DNA of 64,000 nucleotides from positions 303,071,357-303,135,356 of the forward strand of contig CM060709.1 in NCBI GenBank assembly GCA_030686995.1, in the 5' to 3' direction. The stretch comes from Artemisia argyi (taxonomy: Eukaryota > Streptophyta > Magnoliopsida > Asterales > Asteraceae). Below are positions 23,172 to 36,400 of the stretch, piece by piece (the stretch's first letter is position 1; each line of letters opens with the position of its first letter). Made by a program: the position numbers and the translations under genes. The notes beneath the pieces are model-generated. The model did not search any database. It was not told where the DNA came from and worked only from the letters and a program-made list of their open reading frames with translations.

Positions 23172-24350
23172 CTAAGGTCGAGGTGTGTGAGACAAGGATT
23201 GTAGACGATCCAAAATGTGGTTTAGTATAAACCTCATTTCTTCGGATAGCTCACGAATTTCCCTTCGACACCCTTCACTAATGTGAGCGGTTCTTTCGCA
23301 ATGATTGCAATCATGGCGAGGAAAGTTTGGTGGAAGAGTGGCTTGGTTTGTTGGTGGTGGATGGTTTGAACTTGAAGGAGCAAAGGTGGATGGTTGAGAG
23401 GTGTTTTTGCTTCCTTCATTAGTTGATTGTAGCGTTGTTTGTAAAACCGTAATATGGTTGATTTGAGATTCAACCATACGTTTGAAGGCATGAAGGTGGT
23501 TTAAATGAGTGTCAATCTTATCATTAAGGTTTGGAGGTTTTTCCCATACGGATGCTTCTATTTTCTTATAAGAAGAAAGTAGAGATTCAAATTGTTGGGA
23601 AGAGTCTTGTGGTGATGGTTGTTGTTGTTGTGGTTGTTGATTTTGAACAAAATGGCGGAAGCTTGGTTCCCCGGAAAGATTTCCATGAAGGTCTTTGTAA
23701 ATTGGGTGAAACACAAATGATTGTGAGTGGGTATGGCCTTGATCATTTGGAAAAATGGATGGTCTAGCATAACAGTAAGCCAACCGTTCTATCATTGAGG
23801 GTTGATGGGGTTCATCATCTAGTTGCTCACTAGATTGTTGTTGGGTTTCCATTTGAGCAATGGTGTCAAAGAGTGATAAGGATGGTGGACTTGATGATTT
23901 GGGAGATAGGTCTTCTAATGTTTCCAAATAGGGTAGTGGTGATGTTGGAGGTGTATGGAAAAGTTCCATTAGTGTAAGTGTTGGTGATTGAGGTGATGAA
24001 GTTTTTGTTGGTTGAGCTTGTTGAGAAGGTGATGTTGAATCACTTGAAGGTCTAGTAGGTGGAGGAATGGTGTCTATGTTTATGTAGCAATGTGTTAGAG
24101 ATGGTGTTGGAGTATCAAGATTAAGCAAATCTTGAAAGTTGATTACGTTGGTATTACAATGTGTTGGGGATGGTGTTGAGTTAGTGAGGTTAAGGAAATC
24201 TTGGATAGGTGAAGAAATGTTAAGCGAAGCATCACTTGAAGATGATGAGCTTGACTTGACGGTTTTGTTGAAGCAACAAGGTTTAACACTAATCCTAGTG
24301 GTTTTTGAGAAGGATTTTGATGACTTGGATGATGTGTTGGATTTAGTCAT
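23172..24350 (-). CDS. composite ORF Y': Ser/Pro/Gln-rich protein with C-terminal CxxC-type motif
   Basis: 392 residues, intact. It has a basic Ser-rich N-terminus (TKSNTSSKSSKSFSKTTRIS), two repeats of an FLNLTNSTPSPTHCNTNVI-type unit (about residues 52-95), a Pro/Ser-rich middle, a Gln-rich patch, and a C-terminal block RHDCNHCERTAHISEGCRRE followed by IRELSEEMRFILNHIL. The block aligns by eye with the element 1 ORF Y end (cysteine pair, then I.G...EI...M..I...L), although the rest differs in length and sequence. No enzyme, signal or membrane feature is seen. It survives intact while Gag and ORF X' beside it are broken. Start: first ATG, about 75 bp after a TATA box. Function unknown. Confidence 0.7.
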   Translation of the reverse strand: MTKSNTSSKSSKSFSKTTRISVKPCCFNKTVKSSSSSSSDASLNISSPIQDFLNLTNSTPSPTHCNTNVINFQDLLNLDTPTPSLTHCYINIDTIPPPTRPSSDSTSPSQQAQPTKTSSPQSPTLTLMELFHTPPTSPLPYLETLEDLSPKSSSPPSLSLFDTIAQMETQQQSSEQLDDEPHQPSMIERLAYCYARPSIFPNDQGHTHSQSFVFHPIYKDLHGNLSGEPSFRHFVQNQQPQQQQPSPQDSSQQFESLLSSYKKIEASVWEKPPNLNDKIDTHLNHLHAFKRMVESQINHITVLQTTLQSTNEGSKNTSQPSTFAPSSSNHPPPTNQATLPPNFPRHDCNHCERTAHISEGCRREIRELSEEMRFILNHILDRLQSLSHTPRP

Positions 24351-24419
24351 TTCAAAGGTGCGGTTTTGGTGTTTTGAGAGAAGAAGTTTTGATGGTGATG
24401 GTGTGTTGCAAAACTTTCA

Positions 24420-24963
24420 AATTTATAGGAAGGAAAAGATGTTGAAATGGGTGTTTGGATTTGATGTTCTACCATTCAAAGATTGAGGTTTCAAATGATT
24501 TTCATGACCATGTCACATCAATTGATGTCAATCCAATGGAGTAGGGTGGAGTGAAAGACCAACATATGCACTCTATGCTTTGTGATAATGGGATGTGATT
24601 TGGTTGAAAATGTTTCAATGGTTTGAAGGATCATTTAAAAGGGTTCCTTGGGTTAGTTATGTTTGAATTTGAATTTTTGGAGGGAAGTGGCTTCCTAATT
24701 GTTTTAGTGAGTGAGAGTTGTTCTAATATGGTTATTGGAGTTAATGAAAGATGTTTCTCACTTAGCATAATGGTTTGACACTTTACAAGTTTTGGACTTA
24801 AGAAAAATGACAAAAATTTTCTGCAGGTGTCTGGCGGAACCTTCAGAATACACATGCGGAACCCATTTGAGGGTACTATCTGGTTCATTGGGCCAATTAT
24901 GGGTTGCCCAGAAAATGCACTGGCGGAACCCATTTATGGGTGCCGCCAGATCCGCCATACCTG
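24420..24963 (-). promoter_or_regulatory. internal promoter-like region upstream of ORF Y'
   Basis: Minus strand: an expanded GGCGGA/TCCGCC inverted-repeat cassette (24821-24963) beginning CTGCAGGT on the plus strand as in the LTR cassette, and TATAAATT (24420-24427) about 70 bp before the ATG at 24350. Layout parallels the LTR and ORF Y of element 1. From 24964 to 25469 there is no gene; a poly-G run of about 19-20 bases sits at about 25107. Confidence 0.55.
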
Positions 24964-25469
24964 AAAAACTTGGCAGTCCGCATTTTTGACCCGCGAGACG
25001 TTTTTCAACTTTTTCGAAAACTCCTAAAATCAAAAAGATAATGCATATCTGGTTAGGTAATGCAAAAATTGGACATGTAAACACACATACCATAGGACTT
25101 TGATCGGGGGGGGGGGGGGGGGGGGTCGAGAATTTCACTATACTTAGTGAAAATTTCATAAACATGAAAATTTGACAACTTGCCAAATGTTGTCTTCCTG
25201 CATCATTGTTAGTTCCTACAAGTTCCAAATAGTACCAAATATCTTACCAACACACAAACACATAACACGTAGTGTTTAAATGACCAAATCGTTCAAATAG
25301 CACCTAGTGCCAAACACTTCTACACACCCGCTCTCATAGACGGTCAATCTTCTTCTTGAGCTTTCCAAGAAATCTCTCGATGTTTTTGAACATCCCCTTT
25401 GTTTGATTGAACTCAGCTGACTCATTTGGAATATCCGAAAGTTGGAAAATGTATTCTAGAGGTGGGAGT

Positions 25470-26409
25470 CTAGAGTTGGGCAAAGCCTAGAGTTGGAAAA
25501 TGTTTACCTTGGGCTTTGTAGATTCTCCTATCACTTAGTGGGACAAAAGCGTGTGGAATAAGAGAGTAGTCTAGGTGAAGACCTTTAGGAGTTGATGGAA
25601 TGGGAGAGATGAACCTAAAGAGACGGGTCAAGAGCATTCCATACGGCATAGACGTTGTGCCTTGCACGGGAATGTCGGTCATTCTCTTGGTTATGTAGTA
25701 GGCAAGGTTGAAGGGTCGCCTAACGGACAAGGGGTAGAGCATGTAGCAAAGGCAAACATTGATGTGATGCCGGTTTCCTATGGTGCTAATTACATTGGCT
25801 CTAAGGAGTTATTCCCATTCCTTGAATTGGGGCTTGAGTTCATTGAATTCCATTCCATATGGGTCCTTGATGACCTCATTTCCAGTTCTAGTTCTCCTAT
25901 TGTTGGCGGTCCTAATGAAGAGGTGGTCACGAAGTTCATCTTTGGACACAAGAGGGGTATCATAGGGATAGATGCGGTCAAAGAGTGTGTAAAGAGTTGA
26001 GAGGGAGTGCAAGTCGGAGTAGATGCAAGTACCATGGTTTGGGACACCTAGGATTTGTGCAAACTCCTCGAGAGAGAAGGAGTATTGATGACTACTAGCC
26101 CCAAAGTTAAATAGACATGCGACCATACTCATCCTTGGAGAGGGTGACGGATGCATAGAATTCTAAAATGAACCTAGAACAAATAGGCTCGTCGATTTCT
26201 AAGAGACACTCAAAGTTGATTGTGGCAAATTCCGTGTAGACGTTTGTACCTTCTAAGAAGGATGGATCAATGGTTCTACCCTAATGGACATATCTTTTTT
26301 CTAAGGCTTTGAAGACAGTGATTTGAGTTTGAGTAAGACCTTTGGTTTTGTGGTGTTTGGGTAGGTACTTGATGGTGTCCTTGTGGTCGTAGTGAGTTAG
26401 AGGAGGCAT
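25470..26409 (-). pseudogene. composite ORF X' (damaged homologue of ORF X)
   Basis: Begins MPPLTHYDHKDTIKYLPKHH at 26409 with an acceptor-like ttttctag just upstream. Shared blocks with ORF X are FECLLEIDEPICSRFILEFY (element 1: FECLFQINEPIIPRFILEFY), FSLEEFAQILGVP and NLAYYITKRM...MPYGMLLTRLFRF. It is broken by TAG at 26281-26283, TAA at 26107-26109 and a frame shift at about 26110-26125, with a further break between the 25809-26156 and 25470-25742 pieces. Not expected to be functional. Confidence 0.72.
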
Positions 26410-27816
26410 GATGATTCCTAGAAAATCAAAATTTCACATTTTAGTCTAAGTATATGATGAGTGCTCAAACACTCATCATTTTTGGTCTAATCTGAACTGC
26501 AAAACATACAAAAACACTCAGAAATGCATCAAAATACTGAAAATATTTCAAAATTGTGTTTTATATGTTTTAGATGCAAAATGAGCAAAAACAGATGAAA
26601 AACGTACAAAGTTTGCAAAATTGGCAGTTTCAGTCCCCCAACTTTCAAAAAATTACAAAATTAGTCCCTGGTAATTCAAAATATGGAAAATTATCACCAA
26701 AGGTCATTTTGAAATCATAAAATGTCATATTTAGTCCTTTGGTGAAAAATCTCAAAAGTTTTGGAAAATTACAATTTAGTCCCTGGGTTACAGATTTTGG
26801 CAGATTCAGTCCCTGGTGGGATAATTTTGAATGAAAAATCATTTTGGGTCCTTGGGAAGTTACAAAAAACATTTTTAGTCCTCGGGGTGAAGTTTGAGAA
26901 ATTTTCATGTTTGGTCCCCATACTTTGAAAAATATCATTTTTAGTCCCCGGGAAATTTTGAAAAAAAAAATGGTTTTTGAAATATTGTTGATTGGCATGT
27001 TTGGTCCTTATCATATATTTTGTGAAAGCTACATTTTCAGTCCACCACTTTTGGTAAATTACAAATATGGTCCTTGTTTTTTACTACTTAACCAAATGCA
27101 CCCTTTTGTAATATTACCACCCAAAATACAACCCAATCTCATGGCCTGGTCCAAAAACAATACCCCAAGCCCAAACAATATAACCCGGCCCATCCCCCTT
27201 TTTAATAATCCCACCGGTCAAACACAGTCAAACCAAACACCCCGTATCACTGTTCACCATCTCCCCCACTTCCATGTTTTCAGCTTCTGTGTCCCCCCCC
27301 CTCCTCCAATGTCTTCACCAACCTCACCAACTATAATTAAGACTATCACCAACCCTCACAACCCCCCTCCTCAGCATTAAAAGCCCTCACCAAACCCATT
27401 ATCTGTCAATACCACCTTTCCCGCCAAAAGGATTTTAAACGGTGGGGATCTAACTAGGGCAATCCAACGGCTATACTGAAGTGGGAAAAGTCAAGGAACT
27501 CTCCAGGGTTTATAAAAAGAAAAGAAAAAGAAGAGAAGGAGGCAGTTAGAGTAGTATTAGAGTAGTTTTAGTCTAGTATAGTAGTTTAAGCTTAATTTTC
27601 ATTTTCAGTTGTAATTTTTAGCTAAACTCAATTGTGTTCAAGTTGTTTTGTGTAATTTTAATCTCATTTGAAGTTAATTTCATATCTTGTCATTCAAATT
27701 CCAAATTTGAAAATTTTTCATAAAAATATCAACTTACTCTTAAGTTACTTTAAGTTGTTGTTTCTGGATGGTTTAAGCTCATCTTAGCTTATTTATAAGT
27801 TATCTCAAGTATTTGG
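26410..27816. other. non-coding stretch and left part of an unidentified insertion
   Basis: From about 26630 to 27080 a degenerate array of TTTAGTCC(C)TGG-type phrases repeats every 30-60 bp. At 27490-27540 a TATA-like gtttataaaaag with an A/G-rich leader looks like an LTR transcription start. The sequence continues beyond the copia element at 45563. This may be one LTR of a further retroelement, but TG/CA ends and a target duplication could not be found. ORFs here are low-quality. Confidence 0.35.
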
Positions 27817-28171
27817 TGTTGAGATCATAGTTTTTCACTATTTTATCAAGTCTCGGTCATTTGTAATAATGTTAGGTTGCTTAACTATTATTTACTTTCA
27901 TTTACTAAATGTATTAAGTTTACTAGGCTTAAGGTATGTAACCCATGGGCCTCAAAACCCACGAAATGATGAAAGGGAGGAGAGGGAGTGTTGCCCAAGC
28001 TCCTTCCCTATATATAGAAGCCTTAGGTCATTTGTAAACTTGGTTGGTTATTTGATTTCTTAAGGAAACTCTTGCACTTATATTTCTCTTATTCATATAA
28101 TCACCCAAATCTCCTTTCTCATCTCATTTCTATTGTAATTATACTTGTGTTTACAAAATGGTGACCTAACA
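27817..28171 (+). repeat. 5' LTR of the copia element
   Basis: 355 bp. TATA box CTATATATAG at about 28008-28017, so transcription should start around 28040. The small ORF within it has no coding support, being also present in the 3' LTR. Confidence 0.95.
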
Positions 28172-28173
28172 AG

Positions 28174-28186
28174 TGGTATCATTCGC
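28174..28186 (+). other. primer-binding site of the copia element
   Basis: TGGTATCATTCGC, two bases after the 5' LTR. The first nine bases match the initiator tRNA-Met complement, then it diverges from the usual GAGC. Confidence 0.65.
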
Positions 28187-28963
28187 TAGAGGAAGGTGTA
28201 GTTATTGTTTTCATTGATTTTTGATCTTAAATTTTTTTAAATCGAATTTTTTGTGAAAATTTTATACTTTCTTGTTTGTTTCTTGGTTTTTATCACATCT
28301 TTGCATACAAACTTGTGTTTAAAATCAAAACAAACAAAAAAGTTCCAAACTTTTATCAAAAAATTCGACTTGGTGATTTGTACTATTTTCAAAATTTTTT
28401 CATTTTTTTTGAAAAAGTTAATAAAGTTTTCAACTTTCTTAAAGATCTCATCATTTTATACTTAAAAGTACAAGAATCTTGAAATAAAAACGAGTTTTTG
28501 GTTAAATTTCTTTGAAAACAAATTCGGCTACAATTTCACAATCTTCTACATACAAAGTTTCGAGATCTCTTGAAAAGTGCTCTATATCGACTTCGTTTTA
28601 TGGACTCAGTATTTTTTCTTTCTTGTATAAGAAAGAAAGTTACTTCGACGTTTGGATAAGTTTCAAAATTGTATAATTTCGAAACTTTGCTTTTGAGGTT
28701 GTGTTCTCGAAAATATTATAATTTTTCGAAATCACAAAATCCTTTCGCAAACTTTTACAATTTCGAAAACTTCTTCAGGTTTCGAAATTTCAAGTTTTCG
28801 AAAATTTCTTAATCCCAATATTTTCGAAATCCCAAATTTAGCAATCACTGTTTTCGCAATCACAGTTGAAGAAAACTTTCGCAATCCGAAGTTGAGCACA
28901 GTTTTCGAGATTTGGCTAAATCTATACCTTCTACAAGATCCATTTCTACACAAGTGTTCTAAG
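28187..28963 (+). other. gag leader rich in TTCGAAA motifs
   Basis: Untranslated leader. Between about 28660 and 28910 the palindromic TTTCGAAA/TTTTCGAAAA word recurs many times. A similar zone precedes the third ORF at 38090-38460. No gene. Confidence 0.6.
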
Positions 28964-31897
28964 ATGTCTCAACCACCTAATTACTACTTCCCTCATACTC
29001 AGCAACAGCAACATCAGCAGTATCAGCAACAACAATACCATCAGCAACAACCGTATCAACAACCTTCACAATCACACGTTCAAAAACAACCGTTTAATCC
29101 ACTACATCATTACCTAATGATGCAACAACATCAAATCATTCCTCAACAACAACCATATCCAATGCCACAACAAAACACTCAGTTTTCCTCCAAACAACCT
29201 CACTGGTTTGACAGAATGTGTGAAGTTATTACAACTTAACAATCCAGACATGAGGCAGGATCACTTGAAACACCTCCAATGCTTACACCTGGGAACTATG
29301 TTCAGTGGTCAAGTCGATTCTTATGATTTCTTGAACTTAAGAAACCTCATGGAAAATTCTTGAAACAAGTGATACTTGAAGGACCATTTGAGTGGCCAAC
29401 AAGATTTGAAATTGGTGATCCAAATGCTGATCCTCCACGTCCTCCGGGTGATAGACCTCTTCCAAAATCTGCACTCACAGAAGAACATAAATTACATCGT
29501 GAAGCTGATGAGTACGCAATGGCTTATATACTTCAAGGAATACCTAATCCAATTTATCGAAGTGTCGATGCTCAGAAAACAACTAAAGCTATGTGGGAAC
29601 ATGTTCATCTCCTTATGGAATGCACTCAATTGAACAAAGATGATATGGAATCCAAACTCTACATGGAATACACAGACATCACAATTGAACCAGGAGAGTC
29701 ACTTGAATCCTACTATCATCGTTTCACAAATGTGGTCAATGATCTGGAACGTCACAAAATCACAGTACCGAGGATAGCAGTGAACTCCAAATTCGTCGGT
29801 AGTCTTGGTCCAGATTGGCATAAATATGTGACATTTGTTCGTCAAACCAAAAATCTTCATGATACTCCATATGGTTTGTTGTATGATTTTCTGAAACACC
29901 ATGAACCTGAAGTGGAAAAAGATCGAGCTCTACGAGGAGGATACACACCAACACCAACACCAAATTCTTTGGCTTTCGTAGCTCAATCTCCCTATGCTCC
30001 ACCACCAATGTCAAATCATGCATATGTTCAAGAGCAGAACTACTTCAGTTATCCACAGTCTTCCACCTCGAACCAAATGGTCCCTTATGATTCATCTCCA
30101 CAAAATGCTTCTACTCAACTTGTTCCATTAAACAACAATGATGCAGTGTATTACTCAAATTCCAATGACGATGACGATGATGACTTTAACACGTTGAATC
30201 AGGGACTTGCTCTTATTGCTCGTGCTTTTAGCAAATTCTCCAACAAGACAAACAACCGTCAACGTTCATCTTCTAACACAAAGAATCAAGCTGTTGTCAA
30301 TGATGGAAGAGTGGAAATTCAGAATCGTAGCTATGGTCGATCTGGTTCAAGAAGTTCTTTAGGAAACTTTGGGAATGATCAGAGGTTTAGTAACAATGCG
30401 GGGTTCAGGAACAACTCAGGATCTTCTCAGCAAAGGTCTGAATCAGTTGCAACAAGGAACTCCAACTCAGGGAATGCAGTATGGTGCTACAATTGTAATG
30501 AACAAGGTCATATAGCGACAGCATGTCCCAAACCGAGAACTCGGGGTAGTAAGTTTCACAAGCAGGCATTACTCATGGCTCTTCAAGATGAAAAAGATGG
30601 ACATTTCCCTGAACAAGATAACAACTTCATGGCAAATGTGTACAATGATGATGACATGGAAGATCTAGAAGCCAATGCAGCTGTGATGCTTATGGCCAAC
30701 ATGCAGGAACTTAAGCTTAATGATTCAGGTCCAGTGTATGACACTGACGGCTTGTCTCAGGTACATGACCTCAATGCATGCTTTATTAATGATATAGTCT
30801 CACCTTCTGCTTATGAATCAGATATGGCGCAAGTTGTTCCATCTAAATCATCTTCATCTTCTCAAATAGATGAACAAATAAGCACAGTTGTCATATTTGA
30901 TGATGACACAGTTGTTTCATTTGATGATCCTATTGAGAATGATAAACATGATCATTTAGAACAACATGAACCATCATTTGATCCAGACCCTGCCCTAATA
31001 TTGTTATCTAAACAACTGGATGCTCAACAATTGCAAATCATAAAATGCAATGAGAAAAATAAAGTTTTAAAAGAACAAAATGCGTCACTTGCAAGAGATA
31101 TTGAGTGTTATAAAATTCAGCTTTCAAATCAGGAAGACAAGATTAAAAATGCAAAAAGTTTTGAAAAAGCTTTTCAAGATTCTTACAACAAAGAACAAGA
31201 TCTTCAACGCAAAATGCAAGATTTAATTGAGTCAAACGGAAAGTTGATTTCGAAACTCGAAAGTGAAAAGTGTGAATTGAAAATGCAAGTTGAACGTCTT
31301 CAAACAGTACTTTCAAAAACAGAAACAGAATTGTCAAGTTGTAAAAAGGATTTTTGTGAACATAAAATACGAAAAAGGAAGTATATAGATGACTTACTTG
31401 GTGATATTGTTGATCTTGAAAAACAACTCAAAGAATTTCGTAACATTGTTTACAAACACGGGAACTCTGTCACAACAATTCAGAAATTTACTTTAAAACC
31501 GAGACCCGATAAAGGATTTGCACTTGGCGATTACAATTCAATGTTTCTTCACACGGCATTCAAAGATATTCCAAAAATTTACAGTATGGACTATTTGCTT
31601 GATAATACGATTGTGCGTGCTGTTGTTTTTGATACTGAGGAAGAAGAAGAACTTGAAGACGAGAGTCGATCAAAAATGAGTTATGTTCAATATTGGACAC
31701 CATATGACTATTCAAAAGCTCCAACTCTTTCTAAATCTTTTGTTACTCAAAAAGAATTACCTGAGAAATCATGGTTTGTTGAAGAGTCATATGTTTCATC
31801 CTCTAATGCGGCCCCTGTCCAAACTGTAGCACAAATAAATGGTCCTTACCATCATCCGGTGAACTTACACCTTTACCAAAAAGTTGTCGTGTCTTAA
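28964..31897 (+). pseudogene. copia gag (two nonsense codons)
   Basis: The frame starts MSQPPNYYFPHTQQ with a Gln-rich leader, is interrupted by TAA (29237-29239) and TGA (29324-29326), and is then open from 29327 (longest ATG frame 29360). The capsid region includes YVQWSSRF, AMWEHVHLLMECTQLNKDDM and GESLESYYHRFTNVV (UBN2-type). The CCHC zinc knuckle CYNCNEQGHIATAC starts at about residue 508. After it come an acidic linker and a long coiled coil (about residues 690-830). The frame ends at TAA 31895-31897 because of a one-base shift in an A run (about 31877-31885); the protein logically continues in the next ORF. Gag would assemble the particle and package RNA. Confidence 0.9.
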
Positions 31898-31914
31898 ACT
31901 ATTACAAAACTTTT

Positions 31915-33441
31915 ATGGAATACATCGAAATTTTGGAGGAAACAATTGCACGCAATTCTGAAATAAAAGTTGAAACTTTTCAATCCGCTTACGAGCGAGA
32001 AAAGAGAGATATTTTTCAAAAACAAATGCTGCCAATTGTCAAACACCTCCGTCTCTGTGCTACATGTTGGGATCAGGAACTTCAAAACGAGGTCAAAAAT
32101 ATGATAAACGTTTTCAACTCAACTGAAAATGAAATTTTGGCGCAAAAGCAAAGAAATCGAGTTTTACAAAAAGATGCTGATCGACTCTTGGAACAAGTTC
32201 TCAATGCTGATATTTTGTCTGTTATCATGAATGATCTCTATAACTCTGGTACTTCTATGCTTATGGATGATCTTTGTGTTGATAATAATTTGTTGAATGG
32301 GGAAATTGAGACACTCAAACTGGAAAATGATAAGCTGAGAATTAAAAATGATGATGTGACAAAACAATTTTCAAAAGAAATTTGTCAACTCAAACAAAGG
32401 CTTGAATGGTGTCAAGCTCAAAGTCTTGTAATGGAATTGAAGTTTCAAAGTCAAAATGTTTCAAACTCTTGTCAGATTTGCAAAAACAACGAGTCTTTAA
32501 AAAGTCTGTGTCTCCGATACGAGAAAGAAATTGCGGATTTAAAAATTGAAAACGCCGAATGGCAACAAAACCGCGATGACATCAAATATTGCAATGGTTT
32601 ACTTGAGTCTAAAATCCAGGATAAAAATCACATCATCATTGATTTGAAAGAGAAAATTAAGCTAATTCAAAAGGGAAAGATGGTTGACACCACGGTGATA
32701 GCACCAGGAATGTATCAATTAAACAAAACTGCTAAAGAAAATGACATTCAAAACACTAATGTTGATAACTCCACTTCTACAGGACTAGTCTCCACTAATA
32801 GCGTTAGCAGACCCAAGCGAAAAAGTAAAAAAAAGAATAGGATCTTGCAACGTAAGAGAGGACAACTAGAAGCTCAAGAAGTAGAAGATCAACTTAGGAA
32901 TTTGAATAAAACTCATGTTGCATCATATTTAGATTCTAATCTGGCAAATTGTAATCAAAATCTAAATGTAACGAATGATGAACCTTTGAATGTTTTGAAT
33001 ATTAATGCATCTTGTGTGTTTTGTCGTAAAAGCGTATCATCTGGTGATCATACAAAATGTTTAGCTAATTCTCTTCTCAATCGTCATAAGAAACGTAGGA
33101 CACGCATTCCTTCTAGGCCCACTACTGCCTCTAAGTCTAATTTAGGAAAGCCGTCTTCTACGGTTTCTAATGAAGTTGAAGTTACCCCCATAGGTGCCGA
33201 GAACAAATCTAGGAATGAGCCAACTACTAGTGCATTTAACATTAAGAAAGCAAAAACTAGTTGGAACTGGCAACGTTGGTTACAATACAAACCAGACTTT
33301 AAATGGATTCCTAAATTGTTGAATACATGTGTTTCTAACCAACAGGAACCCGCACTGTCTTTGGGTTCCACCCTTACTTCTGTTCCATCTGTGTCTTCTT
33401 CTTGTGATGCAGGTGGTATAGATCGTTCTCTGGATTGTTGA
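31915..33441 (+). pseudogene. copia Gag-Pol linker: coiled coil with second zinc-finger-like motif
   Basis: 508 codons, continuing the upstream polyprotein after a frame shift. The first 270 residues are coiled coil (MEYIEILEETIARNSEIKVE onwards), followed by a basic stretch RPKRKSKKKNRILQRKRG and a second cysteine cluster CVFCRKSVSSGDHTKC (CX2C...HX2C). It stops at 33441 because of another frame break at about 33420-33440, just where the protease motif begins in the next frame. Such a long coiled-coil linker between Gag and protease is common in Asteraceae-type copia polyproteins (recollection). Role probably structural. Confidence 0.75.
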
Positions 33442-36400
33442 TAGCGGATGCACCCGACATATGACAGGCAATCTCAAACTGTTACACAACTTTGTCTCAA
33501 AGTTTATTGGTACTGTCAGATTCGGGAATGATCATTACGCTCTAATCATGGGATATGGTGACTATATCAGCGGGAACATTGAAATCAGTCGTGTATATTA
33601 TGTGGAAGGCCTTGGACACAACCTTTTCTCTGTTGGTCAATTCTGCGATGGGGATCTAGAAGTTGCATTTCATGAGAAAACTTGCTTTGTTCGTGACTTA
33701 CAAGGAAACGATCTAATGTCTAGCTCACGTGGCTCCAATCTTTATACAATATCAATGTCAGATATGATTGCAACATCTCCGATATGTCTTCTCTCCAAAG
33801 CAGAATCAACTAAATCTTGGTTATGGCACAAACGTCTTTCGCACTTGAATTTCAAAACAATGACTGACCTTGCTCGTTACAAACTTGTTGATGGATTTCC
33901 AAGATTCCGTTTTACCAAAGATCACTTATGTTCTGCCTGTGAACAAGGAAAAAGTACTCGGGCTCATTTTCCTTCAAAACCTGAGCACAGTACGAATCAT
34001 GTTTTACAATTGCTACACATGGATTTGTGTGGACCGATGCGTGTTCAAAGTATAAACGGTAAACGCTACATTCTTGTAATTGTGGATGATTATTCAAGAT
34101 GGACTTGGGTTTATTTTCTACGAAGTAAAGATCAGGCTCCTTCAATGATCATCACCTTTCTTACTAAAATTCAAGTTCAGCTACGCAATACGGTACGAAT
34201 CGTCAGAACTGACAATGGAACTGAATTTAAGAATCAGACACTTCGGTCATACTTCGAGAAAGTGGGAATTGAACATCAAACATCTATTCCTAGAAGCCCA
34301 GAACAGAATGGAGTTGTTGAAAGACGCAACAGGACGTTAGTGGAAGCTGCTAGAACTATGTTGATTAATGCTCAATTACCAGATTACTTATGGGTGGAAG
34401 CTGTTTCAACTGCATGTTATACCTAGAACCGTTGCATGATCACAAAACGCCATCGCAAAACACCTTATCAAATTGTTCATAAAAGGAAACCGAACATCGA
34501 TTACTTTCATGTATTTGGAGCACTTTGTTATCCAAAAAATGATCGTGATGATTTAGGCAAACTTAAAGCAAAGGTTGACATCGGAGTGTTCGTTGGATAC
34601 TGTGAAAATTCAAAAGGTTTTCGGATATGGAATCGTCGTACAAGAGAAATTCAAGAAACCATTCACGCTAATTTTGATGAACTCACACAAATGGCTTCTG
34701 AGCAACACAGCTTAGGACCCGAATTCAACCGTCTTAACTCTCCGGAATCTTCGGCTGAACCATTGCCACTTAACCGCAAAGAATTAGAAACCTTGTTTGC
34801 TCCACTATTTGATGACACAATTGAATACCGTCCTACTGAGGTATCACCTAATTCCGCTGCTCAACCTGATAACATTCCAGTACCAGACTCACCTCAACAA
34901 ACAACTACAAGTGTTGAGAGAGACGGTCCTCCAATTGTATCACCATCTATAGCAGAACAAACTGGTTCTACTTCCCACCATCCAGCTGAAGATCCAACAC
35001 CACAATCAGTTCCACAACCCGCAGAGCATGATCCTGATGCATTCTTTAACCCGTTTGCACCGGCTCCTACAGTTCCTGATATAGCTGAGTCGTCAACACG
35101 TAATTTGGATCCTGCTAACATACAAGATACTTATCAACTACACCCTTCAACACACAAATGGACTCGAGACCATCCACTAGTTCATATTATTGGCCATCCT
35201 GACGCACCTATCATGACAAGACAACGACTTCACACTGATGGAGAAACTTGTATCTATGCACTCACAGTTTGTCACGAAGAACCTAAGAATATTAAAGAAG
35301 CAATGACTTATGACAACTGGATTAAATCTATGCAAGAGGAATTTCAGCAATTCATAAGATTAGAAGTCTGGGAATTAGTTGAATGACCTGGCGGAGTCTT
35401 TGTCATCGGGTTAAAATGGATCTGGAAGAATAAGCTTGATGCAGAAGGAATAGTCATACGTAACAAATCACGTCTGGTAGCGAAAGGATACTCCCAACTA
35501 GAAGGACTTGATTTTGCTAAATCCTTTGCTCCAGTGGCTAGACATGAAGCTGTTCGGATCTTCTTGGCCTATGCTGCACACAGGAACATGGTTGTTTACC
35601 AAATGGATGTGAAAACCGCATTTCTTAATAGAGAACTCTGTGAAGAAGTGTATGTGAGCCAACCAGACGGCTTCGTTGATCCTGAGCGTCCTAATCACGT
35701 TTACCGACTCAAAAAGGCACTCTACGGACTTAAGCAAGCCCCACGGGTGTGGTATGACAAACTGTCCACTTTCTTGCTGGCCAATAAATTTTCTGAAGGA
35801 TCGGTGGATCCAACACTATTTACAAAAACCTACGGGGAGGACTTACTTGTTGTTCAAATATATGTCGATGACATTATTTTTGCCTCAACAAAAAGAAGTT
35901 ACTCTAATGATTTTGCAAAATTAATGAAAGATAATTTTGAAATGTCCATGATGGGTGAACTTTCGTTCTTTCTAGGACTACAAGTTCATCAATCACCCCG
36001 TGGAATTTTTATAAATCAGTCCAAATATGCTCTTGAAATTTTAAAGAAACATGGAATGATTTCTTGTGATACTTATAATACACCAATGGGCTATACCACA
36101 AAACTAGATGCTGATTTACATGGGATTCCAGTTGACCCTACCAAATACCGAAGTATGATTGGGTCCCTCATGTATCTCACAGCTAGTAGACCTGATATAG
36201 TATTTGTTGTCTACATGTGCTCTCGCTATCAGTCTAAACCAACTGAAAAACACCTCAGTGAGGTCAAAAGAATCCTTCGATACATAAAGGGAACCATTAA
36301 CTTGGGAATTTGGTATCCGAAGGATTCTGGTTTTGAACTAATTGCTTTTTCAGATGCTGACCATGCAGGATGTTTAGACACACGCAAAAGTACATCTGGT

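Noticed and set aside
27869..28063. Small ORF beginning MLGCLTIIYFHLL, also present at 45255-45449
   Set aside because: It lies in both LTRs of the copia element; its duplication is due to the LTR, not to a gene family.
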